Shown here: positions 1 through 6,429 of the stretch, in pieces
How the letters are laid out: every line of letters starts with the position of its first letter
Numbering within the stretch: position 1 is the stretch's first letter
Program-made: the position numbers and the translations under genes
NCBI RefSeq assembly: GCF_037201975.1
Contig: NZ_CP147520.1
Span: 1,798,001 to 1,862,000, forward strand
Direction: 5' to 3'
Origin: Streptomyces sp. TG1A-60
Lineage (GTDB): Bacteria > Actinomycetota > Actinomycetes > Streptomycetales > Streptomycetaceae
Length of the DNA: 64,000 nt
The notes under the pieces: generated by a model
What the model saw: only the letters and a program-made list of their open reading frames with translations
Told to the model about the DNA's origin: nothing
Database searches by the model: none

Positions 1-535
1 GCCGGAGATCGAGATCGAACCGACCCGGCCGCCCCAGCGGCTGGCGCCGTACGCGTACGCCCTGGAGGCCGCGGTCGTCGAGGGCGACGAGGATCTGGCC
101 GACGGGCGGCTCGTGCTGCTGCACGAGCCGGCGGGACACGACGCCTGGCAGGGCACCTTCCGGCTGGTGACCCTGGTCCGCGCGGAGTTGGAGCCCGAGA
201 TGGCGGCGGATCCGCTGCTGCCGGACGTGTGCTGGTCGTGGCTGACCGGTGCGCTGCAGTCCCGGGGGCTGCCGTACGGCGAGCCGAGTGGCACGGTGAC
301 GCGGGCGAGCTCCCACTACTTCGGCGGGCTGTCCACGCGGCCGGCCGCGTCCCAGATCGAGATCCGGGCGTCCTGGACCCCGCTTGAGGCCCTGGGCGGT
401 GTTCCCGACACGGCCTCGCATCTCGCTTCCTGGTGCGACCTGCTCGCCCAGATCGCGGGGCTGCCGCCGGCGGTCGACCCGGAGGACGCGGCTGTGGTGA
501 CGCTGCCGCAGCGGCGGGGGCCGCAGTCCCGCTGA
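1..535 (+). CDS. DUF3000 family protein, 5' truncated by window edge
   Basis: The reading frame enters at base 2 and stops with TGA at 533-535, leaving about 177 C-terminal residues. The sequence matches my memory of the actinobacterial DUF3000 family, a protein of unknown function usually encoded just upstream of the response-regulator and ribonuclease D genes, as here. It is acidic, has no membrane segment or signal peptide in the visible part, and contains no motif I can tie to an enzyme. The start codon lies outside the window. Function unknown; family assignment is by recalled similarity and genomic position. Confidence 0.8.
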   Translation, partial: PEIEIEPTRPPQRLAPYAYALEAAVVEGDEDLADGRLVLLHEPAGHDAWQGTFRLVTLVRAELEPEMAADPLLPDVCWSWLTGALQSRGLPYGEPSGTVTRASSHYFGGLSTRPAASQIEIRASWTPLEALGGVPDTASHLASWCDLLAQIAGLPPAVDPEDAAVVTLPQRRGPQSR

Positions 536-550
536 ACCTTCGCAGAACAG

Positions 551-584
551 AGGACCGTGCGCCGTGGGGCGTGCGGTCCTTTTC
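551..584 (+). terminator. probable rho-independent terminator after the DUF3000 gene
   Basis: AGGACCG (551-557) pairs with CGGTCCT (574-580), and the inner bases can extend the stem with weak pairs. A short T run (TTTT, 580-583) follows. It lies 15 bases after the stop codon. Confidence 0.6.
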
Positions 585-876
585 GTGCCTCCGTCACGCG
601 GTCTCTTTCCGCGCCTCTCGCCACGCCGAACAAAACCATCACTTTGTCGATACGGCCACTTTCGGCCGCGTATTGACGTGAAGCGACACCGTTCGATCTT
701 CGAATGATCGAAGACGTGTCCGAATTGCACGGATTGTTACTCACCAAATCGTGATCATTCTCTAAAGGAGCATGGGTTTGGTGCCGAAGACCCCTGTGAC
801 CTTGAAAGTACGGTTCGTCCCGGCTTAAACCCCACGAGCCCAGCGAGCCGCCCCCGTCCCGCACCCAGGAGGCCTG
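585..876 (+). promoter_or_regulatory. upstream region of the response-regulator gene
   Basis: About 290 non-coding bases, locally less GC-rich than the genes. It contains an inverted repeat CTTCGA-ATGA-TCGAAG at 698-713, a possible operator. A very short open frame follows at 772-828 (18 codons plus stop, with GGAG just before it) that could be a leader peptide. A good ribosome site, AGGAGG, ends shortly before the GTG start at 877. Confidence 0.4.
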
Positions 877-1536
877 GTGTCCGTTCTCCTCGAGCAGCCC
901 GCAAGCCTGGTCGCCTACCGTCCGAACAAACCGACGGCGATGGTGGTCGTGGCCGATCCGCGCGTCCGGTCCACGGTCACCCGCCACTTGTGGGCCCTCG
1001 GTGTCCGCGATGTCATCGAGGCCTCGTCCATCGCCGAAGCCCGCCCCCGCGTCGGCAACCCCCGTGACATCTGCGTCGCGGAGGTCCACCTGCCGGACGG
1101 TTCCGGCCTGACCCTCCTCTCCGAGACCCGCGCGGCGGGCTGGCCCAACGGCCTCGCCCTCTCCGCCGCCGACGACATCGGCGCCGTACGCAACGCCCTC
1201 GCGGGCGGTGTGAAGGGATACGTCGTCACGGGCACCCGCACCAACATCGGACTGCCCGCCCGCCCGGGAACCGCGCCTCTCGGCTCCGCCGCCCGTATGC
1301 ACCGCCGCCCCCCGGGTGCCCCGAGCCACCCGGGCGGCTACCGGGAACTGTCGGGCCGCGAGGTCGAGGTGCTGCGCCTGGTCGCGGAGGGGCAGTCGAA
1401 CAAGGCGATCGGCGTCTCGATGGGCCTGTCCGCGCTCACGGTCAAGAGCCACCTGGCCCGGATCGCACGCAAGCTCGGCACCGGCGACCGCGCCGGGATG
1501 GTGGCGGTGGCGCTGCGCACCGGGATCATCCACTGA
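877..1536 (+). CDS. LuxR/NarL-type response regulator with atypical receiver domain
   Basis: 219-residue transcription factor. An N-terminal receiver-like domain (about residues 20-118) is followed by a LuxR-type helix-turn-helix (about 158-215, LSGREVEVLRLVAEG and LTVKSHLARIARKLG). The receiver keeps the switch Ser96 and Lys113, but the expected phospho-acceptor Asp is Glu69 (VAEVHLPDGSGL). Only one acidic residue (Asp27) remains at the first strand instead of two. It is therefore probably not controlled by ordinary phosphorylation. GTG start chosen because AGGAGG precedes it. No histidine kinase gene is adjacent, so it looks like an orphan regulator. Targets are unknown. Confidence 0.85.
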   Translation: MSVLLEQPASLVAYRPNKPTAMVVVADPRVRSTVTRHLWALGVRDVIEASSIAEARPRVGNPRDICVAEVHLPDGSGLTLLSETRAAGWPNGLALSAADDIGAVRNALAGGVKGYVVTGTRTNIGLPARPGTAPLGSAARMHRRPPGAPSHPGGYRELSGREVEVLRLVAEGQSNKAIGVSMGLSALTVKSHLARIARKLGTGDRAGMVAVALRTGIIH

Positions 1537-1615
1537 CGCCGAGGGTGCCGAGGCAGGAAGGGGCCGGGATCGTTCTCCGATATCCGTACTCTCCCGGTTC
1601 GCCGGGAACATTCAC

Positions 1616-1633
1616 TGACACGTGTGACACGTG
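1616..1633. repeat. tandem 9-bp direct repeat TGACACGTG x2
   Basis: Two perfect adjacent copies, 1616-1624 and 1625-1633, lie between the response regulator and ribonuclease D genes. Each holds a CACGTG core. Could be a regulator site; no partner known. Confidence 0.5.
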
Positions 1634-1653
1634 ACTGGTTTACGACCCTGGAA

Positions 1654-1685
1654 GGCCCGTAGACGGAACGTTCCGTCTACGGGCC
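1654..1685. promoter_or_regulatory. 32-bp perfect palindrome upstream of rnd
   Basis: The left arm GGCCCGTAGACGGAAC (1654-1669) is followed directly by its exact reverse complement (1670-1685). There is no loop and no T tract. It ends 27 bases before the rnd start. It could be a bidirectional terminator of the upstream gene or an operator. Confidence 0.55.
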
Positions 1686-1712
1686 ATGTCCATACACAGA
1701 TACCCTTGACAG

Positions 1713-3023
1713 GTGACCGACGCCCAAGAGACCGCAGCAGACAGCACCCTGCGCACCACCGGAGGCGCCCCTCCGGACGACGGCGGATCTTCTGAAGCGG
1801 GGGCGCCGATCCCTTTGCTGGTGCCCCGAGACGGCATTCCGCCCGTGATCGCCGACGAGTCCTCGCTCGCCGCGGTGATCTCCGCGTTCGCCGCCGGCTC
1901 CGGCCCCGTCGCCGTGGACGCCGAACGGGCGTCCGGCTACCGCTACGGCCAGCGGGCCTATCTGGTGCAGCTGCGCCGCGAGGGCTCGGGCACCGCGCTG
2001 ATCGACCCCATCGCCTGCCCCGACCTCTCCGGCCTCGGCGAGGCGCTCTCCGGAGTGGAGTGGGTGCTCCACGCCGCCACCCAGGACCTGCCCTGCCTGC
2101 GCGAGATAGACATGGTCCCGACGCGGCTCTTCGACACCGAGCTGGCCGGACGGCTCGCCGGGTTCCCCCGGGTCGGTCTCGGCGCGATGGTCGAGACCGT
2201 CCTCGGCTACGTCCTCGAGAAGGGCCACTCCGCGGTCGACTGGTCGACCCGGCCGCTCCCCGACCCCTGGCTGCGGTACGCGGCGCTCGACGTGGAACTC
2301 CTGGTGGACCTGCGGGACGCCCTGGAGAAGGAGCTGGACCGGCAGGGCAAGCTCGAATGGGCCCGCCAGGAGTTCGACGCGATCGCCGCCGCGCCGCCCG
2401 CCGAGCCGCGCAAGGATCCGTGGCGTCGTACGTCCGGGATGCACAAGGTGCGGCGCCGACGGCAGATGGCGGTCGTACGGGAACTGTGGGAGGCGCGGGA
2501 CCGCATCGCGCGGCGGCGGGACGTGTCGCCGGGGAAGGTGCTGGGCGACGCGGCGATCGTGGAGGCCGCCCTTGCGCTGCCGGGCACCGCGCACGCCCTC
2601 GCCGCGCTGAACGGATTCGGGCATCGGACGGGGCGGCGGCAGCTCGAGCAGTGGCAGGCCGCCGTGGACCGGGCCAAGGCGCTGCCGGATTCGGCGCTGC
2701 CGGCGCACGGGCAGCCCGTGACCGGGCCGCCGCCGCCGAAGGCCTGGGCCGACAAGGACCCGGCGGCGGCCGCTCGGCTGTCCGCTGCTCGGGCCGGGGT
2801 GTCCGCGCTGGCCGAACAGCTCACCATGCCCCAGGAGAATCTGATCACTCCGGATACGGTTCGGCGGCTCTGCTGGGAACCGCCGAAGTCGTTGGACGCG
2901 GAGGCTGTGAGCGCGGCGCTTGCGGGGTACGGGGCGCGGGCCTGGCAGGTTGAGCTGGTTACGCCGGTGCTGGTGGGGGCGTTGTCCGCTACGGCGAAGG
3001 CGAAGGGGGCCCAGTCGCCCTAG
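1713..3023 (+). CDS. rnd: ribonuclease D (3'-5' exoribonuclease, DEDD family with HRDC domain)
   Basis: 436-residue protein. The DEDDy exonuclease motifs are in order: VAVDAERASG (Asp69, Glu71), the Asp in LHAATQDLPCL, and the Tyr/Asp pair in RYAALDVELL. These bind two metal ions for 3'-5' trimming of structured RNA such as tRNA precursors. An HRDC-type RNA-binding region follows at about residues 240-330 (RRQMAVVRELWEARD). A longer C-terminal region is typical of actinobacterial members. The GTG at 1713 has no clear ribosome site and lies close behind AT-richer bases, so the message may be leaderless. The gene stands alone. Family assignment is firm; substrates are inferred. Confidence 0.92.
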   Translation: MTDAQETAADSTLRTTGGAPPDDGGSSEAGAPIPLLVPRDGIPPVIADESSLAAVISAFAAGSGPVAVDAERASGYRYGQRAYLVQLRREGSGTALIDPIACPDLSGLGEALSGVEWVLHAATQDLPCLREIDMVPTRLFDTELAGRLAGFPRVGLGAMVETVLGYVLEKGHSAVDWSTRPLPDPWLRYAALDVELLVDLRDALEKELDRQGKLEWARQEFDAIAAAPPAEPRKDPWRRTSGMHKVRRRRQMAVVRELWEARDRIARRRDVSPGKVLGDAAIVEAALALPGTAHALAALNGFGHRTGRRQLEQWQAAVDRAKALPDSALPAHGQPVTGPPPPKAWADKDPAAAARLSAARAGVSALAEQLTMPQENLITPDTVRRLCWEPPKSLDAEAVSAALAGYGARAWQVELVTPVLVGALSATAKAKGAQSP

Positions 3024-3059
3024 GGCCGTCTGGGCGCCGGCGGGTGCGGGTTCGCCGTG

Positions 3060-3095
3060 GTTGCTCGCGCGGTTCCCCGCGCCCCTGAGAGGCGG
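3060..3095. repeat. Streptomyces intergenic repeat copy (TCGCGCGGTTCCCCGCGCCC)
   Basis: This GC-rich stretch between rnd and the permease gene resembles a short sequence that recurs between genes across Streptomyces chromosomes. A diverged copy lies at 9890-9920 in this window. Function unknown. Confidence 0.4.
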
Positions 3096-3125
3096 CGGTG
3101 CCCCCGCCCGGCTGATGAGTCGCCC

Positions 3126-3983
3126 TTACTTCGTGGCTCCTCTCGTGAAGCCGTTGTAGATGAATCTCTGGAGCGCCAGGAAGACGATCAGGGTCGGCAG
3201 GATCACCAGGACGGCTCCTGCCGAGATCGTTTCCCAGTGGGCGCCGAAGGGGCCCTTGAAGCGGAAGAGGGACGTGGAGATCACGCCGAGGTCGTCGGAG
3301 GGCATGTAGAGGAAGGGGATGTAGAAGTCGTTGTAGACGGTGATCCCCTTGACGATGACGACGGTGGCGACCGCGGGTTTCAGGAGCGGGAAGATGATCT
3401 TTCGGTAGATCGTGAAGGCGTTGGCGCCGTCCAGGCGGGCGGACTCGTCGAGGGAGATCGGGATCGATCTCACGAACTGCAGGAAGATGTAGATCGAGAC
3501 GATGTCGGTGCCCGTGTAGAGGGCGATCGGGGCCCAGAGGGTGTCGAACATGCCGAAGCTGTCGACGATCTGGAAGGTCGCGACCTGGGTGGTGACGCCG
3601 GGGACGAGGGTGGCGACGAGGAAGAGGGCGACGACCAGTTTCCGGAAGCGGAAGGTGAAGCGGTCGATCGCGTAGGCCGCCATCGAGCCGATGAGGACCG
3701 TTCCTGTGATGGCGAAGGCGAGGATGAAGGCCGTGTTGCCGAAGGCGGCGAGCATCTCGCCGTCGCGGAACGCCGTCGCGTAGTTCGCGAGGTTCAGCGG
3801 GTTGTCCGGCAGGGTGAGGGCGCCGCTGTCGTCCGCCATCTGCTCCTCGGTCTTGAGCGAGGTCAGCAGGACCACGAGGAGGGGCAGGAGAACCACGACC
3901 GACGCGCCGACCAGTGACAGATAGGTGAGGGTGCGGGCGACCCGCCTGCGGATTACAGGGGTCGGGATCGTCAGTGTCGTCAT
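3126..3983 (-). CDS. carbohydrate ABC transporter permease (MalG type)
   Basis: 285-residue inner-membrane permease with six predicted hydrophobic segments and the cytoplasmic EAA loop ESARLDGANAFTIYRKI that docks the ATPase. It is the last gene of the three-gene importer 4951-6267 / 3980-4951 / 3126-3983. Its ATG overlaps the stop of the preceding permease by four bases (3980-3983), so translation is coupled. No ATPase gene is present nearby; such CUT1 systems in Streptomyces normally use the shared ATPase MsiK. Context with a beta-mannosidase and LacI regulator suggests import of mannosides or manno-oligosaccharides. That substrate is an inference. Confidence 0.9.
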   Translation of the reverse strand: MTTLTIPTPVIRRRVARTLTYLSLVGASVVVLLPLLVVLLTSLKTEEQMADDSGALTLPDNPLNLANYATAFRDGEMLAAFGNTAFILAFAITGTVLIGSMAAYAIDRFTFRFRKLVVALFLVATLVPGVTTQVATFQIVDSFGMFDTLWAPIALYTGTDIVSIYIFLQFVRSIPISLDESARLDGANAFTIYRKIIFPLLKPAVATVVIVKGITVYNDFYIPFLYMPSDDLGVISTSLFRFKGPFGAHWETISAGAVLVILPTLIVFLALQRFIYNGFTRGATK

Positions 3984-4951
3984 ACGAGGTCCGCCCTGTC
4001 GTCGGGGACCAGTCGGCGCTGCAGCCACGTCACCGCCAGGATGATCAGCAGGAGGACGACCGCGGCGGCCGACGCGAGGCCCGTCTTGTTGAACTGGAAG
4101 GCGAGCTTGACTGTCTGGATCACGAAGGTCTCGGTGCCGGTGGCGCCGCCGGTCATGATGTAGGGGATCTCGAAGACCGACAGGGACCCGGAGATCGAGA
4201 GGATCACGCTCAGGCTCAGGACCGGGCGGATGCCGGGCGCGATGATGTACCGGAACTGGTGCCAGCGGTTGGCGCCGTCGAGTTCGGCGGCCTCGTACAG
4301 CTCCCCCGGGATCGACTGGATCGCCCCGAGGAAGAGCACGAAGTTCAGGCCCGTGTAGCGCCAGACGGAGACGCCGGAGAGGGAGATGTTCGCGGACGTC
4401 GAGGTGCCGAGCCAGGCGCGGTCGGACTCGTGGCCGAGGAGGGCGAGGAGCGAGTCGAGGGTGCCGCCGTCCTGGAAGAAGTAGAGGAAGACGAAGCCGA
4501 TCGCGACGCCGTTGATCAGGTACGGGAAGAAGAGGACGCCCTTGAAGAGGTTCCGGAAGCGGAGGTCGAAGCTGAGGATCGTCGCGAAGTAGAGGGCGAC
4601 GCCGATCTGCAGCGCCGAGGCGGCCAGGTAGTAGCCGCTGACGAAGAAGACCTGGAACAGCTCGGGGCGGGTGAAGATCTCGATGTAGTTGTCGGGGCCG
4701 GTGTAGCGCAGTTCGGGGCTGACGCCGTCCCAGTCGGTGAAGCTGTACGCCAGCATGTTGGCGACCGGGGCGTAGGTGAAGGCGATCAGGAGGGCCAGCG
4801 GGGCGGCCAGGAAGAGCCAGGGGGTGAGCTTTCGCCACAGGCGCACCTTGCGGGGCGCCCGCCGGGGCATGGGGGGCGGGGGCGCGGCCACCGGGGGCCG
4901 CGCCGCCTTCTCTGTCGCGTGCGAGGGGTCGGTCGTACGCGTGCGGGGCAT
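3980..4951 (-). CDS. carbohydrate ABC transporter permease (MalF type)
   Basis: 323-residue permease. A cytoplasmic Pro/Arg-rich N-terminus (about 40 residues) precedes the first membrane segment, and the EAA loop reads EAAELDGANRWHQFRYI. It pairs with the MalG-type permease encoded immediately downstream. The ATG at 4951 shares one base with the TGA of the binding-protein gene (TGATG), again indicating coupled translation. Start chosen at this coupling point because a much longer upstream open frame is only the shadow of the neighbouring gene. Substrate inferred as a mannoside from context. Confidence 0.9.
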   Translation of the reverse strand: MPRTRTTDPSHATEKAARPPVAAPPPPMPRRAPRKVRLWRKLTPWLFLAAPLALLIAFTYAPVANMLAYSFTDWDGVSPELRYTGPDNYIEIFTRPELFQVFFVSGYYLAASALQIGVALYFATILSFDLRFRNLFKGVLFFPYLINGVAIGFVFLYFFQDGGTLDSLLALLGHESDRAWLGTSTSANISLSGVSVWRYTGLNFVLFLGAIQSIPGELYEAAELDGANRWHQFRYIIAPGIRPVLSLSVILSISGSLSVFEIPYIMTGGATGTETFVIQTVKLAFQFNKTGLASAAAVVLLLIILAVTWLQRRLVPDDRADLV

Positions 4952-6267
4952 CAGGATCCCACGGTCTTCGCCGCCTCGGTCCAGCGCTTGCCGAGGTCGG
5001 CGAGGAAGTCGTCGAGGTCGCCGTCCTCGGCGCCGCGGGCGAGGTCGACCAGGTCCTGGCGGTAGGCGGGGCCGTGGATGCCGACCTCGGAGGCGCTGTC
5101 GATCTCCTTGACGAGTCCGCCCTTGGCGTCGTCCAGCTCGATGAGCTTCACCCCGGCCTCCTCGTACGGCTTCAGGGCCTCCGGGAGAGGGGCGTCCTTG
5201 AGGACCGACGGCAGCAGGTTGTCGTCCGCGTAGCCGGACTCGGTGGAGAACCAGTCGATCCAGGCGCGGGCCGCCTCCTTGTGCTTGGAGTTGATGTTCA
5301 CGGCCTGGTTGTAGTCGGGGCTGAGGACCGCGCAGAATGTGCCGTCGACCTGGGCGGGGAACGGCATGAAGCCGATGTCGTCGGGGTCGGTGCCGGCCTT
5401 CTCGGCGGCCTGCCGGAACTGGAGTACCGCCCACGAGCCTAGCCAGGCGGTGGCGATCTCGCCCTTCGCCAGCCGGGGCTTGGAGCCCTCCCAGTTGGTG
5501 GTCGTCGGGTCCTTCTCGATGAGGCCCTGATGCACGATGTCGTGGAGGAGGGTGTCACCCACGCGCAGGTCGGCGCCCTCCGCCCACGGGTCGCCCTCGG
5601 TGAGCGCCGTGGTGGCCCCGGTGTCGCAGCTGACCGAGCCGTTGACGTACGTCCAGGACGTGAGCGGCCACTGGGCCGCGAAATTGGTGTAGTAAGGCAC
5701 CGCGTCCGTCCGGGACTTGATGGCCTTCAGAGCGGTGAGGAACTCGTCCGGAGTGGTGGGCCAGTCGGTGACACCGGCTTCGGCCCAGACCTTCTTGTTG
5801 TAGACGAAGCCGGGGGTGCCGCCGTTCGTGGTCTGCCCGTAGACCTTGCCGTCGACCGCCGTGAAGTCGGTGAAGCGGTACTTCTCGCTCAGCTCCTTCT
5901 CGGTGCCCAGCGAGGCGAAGAACTTGGGGTAGTCGTTCTTCTTGATGACGGCCGGGATCATCAGGACGTCGCCGTAGTTCTCCGTGTTCATACGGATCTT
6001 GACCTCGGCCTCGTAGTCCGTGAGGGCCTCGAACTCGACCTTGACCTTGGGATAGGTCCTGTTGAAGGCGTCCGCGTACTTCTTCATCGTGCCGTCCTGC
6101 ACGATGTCGGTGCGGTGGGTGAGGACCTTGATGGTTCCGGAGACCTTTGACGGGTCGTCAGGAGCCTTGGCGTCGGCGCCTTCCGAGCTGCCCCCGCTGC
6201 CGGTGCAGCCCGAGACGAGGAGGGCCGCTGCGACCAGTGTTCCGGCGAGTGTCCTTCGGTGGCTCAT
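4951..6267 (-). CDS. extracellular sugar-binding lipoprotein of ABC importer
   Basis: 438-residue family 1 solute-binding protein. Lipoprotein signal: short basic N-terminus (MSHRRT), hydrophobic stretch, lipobox LLVSGC at about residues 16-21, followed by a Gly/Ser linker. The mature part has the usual binding-protein features (IKVLTHRTDI near the start, KKYADAFNRTYPKVKVEFE). It captures the sugar outside the membrane and delivers it to the two downstream permeases. The ATG at 6267 is preceded by GGAG about ten bases upstream. The promoter region is shared with the divergent beta-mannosidase gene and holds two LacI-type operators, so expression is probably repressed by the LacI protein at 8805-9836. 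Confidence 0.9.
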   Translation of the reverse strand: MSHRRTLAGTLVAAALLVSGCTGSGGSSEGADAKAPDDPSKVSGTIKVLTHRTDIVQDGTMKKYADAFNRTYPKVKVEFEALTDYEAEVKIRMNTENYGDVLMIPAVIKKNDYPKFFASLGTEKELSEKYRFTDFTAVDGKVYGQTTNGGTPGFVYNKKVWAEAGVTDWPTTPDEFLTALKAIKSRTDAVPYYTNFAAQWPLTSWTYVNGSVSCDTGATTALTEGDPWAEGADLRVGDTLLHDIVHQGLIEKDPTTTNWEGSKPRLAKGEIATAWLGSWAVLQFRQAAEKAGTDPDDIGFMPFPAQVDGTFCAVLSPDYNQAVNINSKHKEAARAWIDWFSTESGYADDNLLPSVLKDAPLPEALKPYEEAGVKLIELDDAKGGLVKEIDSASEVGIHGPAYRQDLVDLARGAEDGDLDDFLADLGKRWTEAAKTVGS

Positions 6268-6338
6268 GTGCACCAGCTCCGTTTCGGGACGGACGAGCAC
6301 GAGTGGGATGGCTGGTTCGGCACTCTGGCAGCCGTTCA

Positions 6339-6352
6339 CTGAACCGGTAAAG
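6339..6352. promoter_or_regulatory. putative LacI-family operator, site 1
   Basis: CTGAACCGGTAAAG fits the palindrome CTNNACCGGTNNAG shared with site 2. It lies upstream of the binding-protein gene in the divergent promoter region. Confidence 0.55.
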
Positions 6353-6373
6353 TCCCTATTTCGCCAAGGATGT

Positions 6374-6386
6374 CGAAACATTTCGC
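6374..6386. promoter_or_regulatory. small dyad CGAAA-CA-TTTCG
   Basis: Perfect 5-bp arms around two bases, between the two LacI-type sites. It could be a further operator or part of a promoter. Weak evidence. Confidence 0.25.
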
Positions 6387-6406
6387 GGTACTGTCGAGGA
6401 ACCGAA

Positions 6407-6420
6407 CTGGACCGGTTTAG
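6407..6420. promoter_or_regulatory. putative LacI-family operator, site 2
   Basis: CTGGACCGGTTTAG, the second match to CTNNACCGGTNNAG, 68 bp from site 1. It overlaps the start of the ribosome site of the beta-mannosidase gene, a natural repression position. Confidence 0.55.
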
Positions 6421-6429
6421 GGAGTGCGC

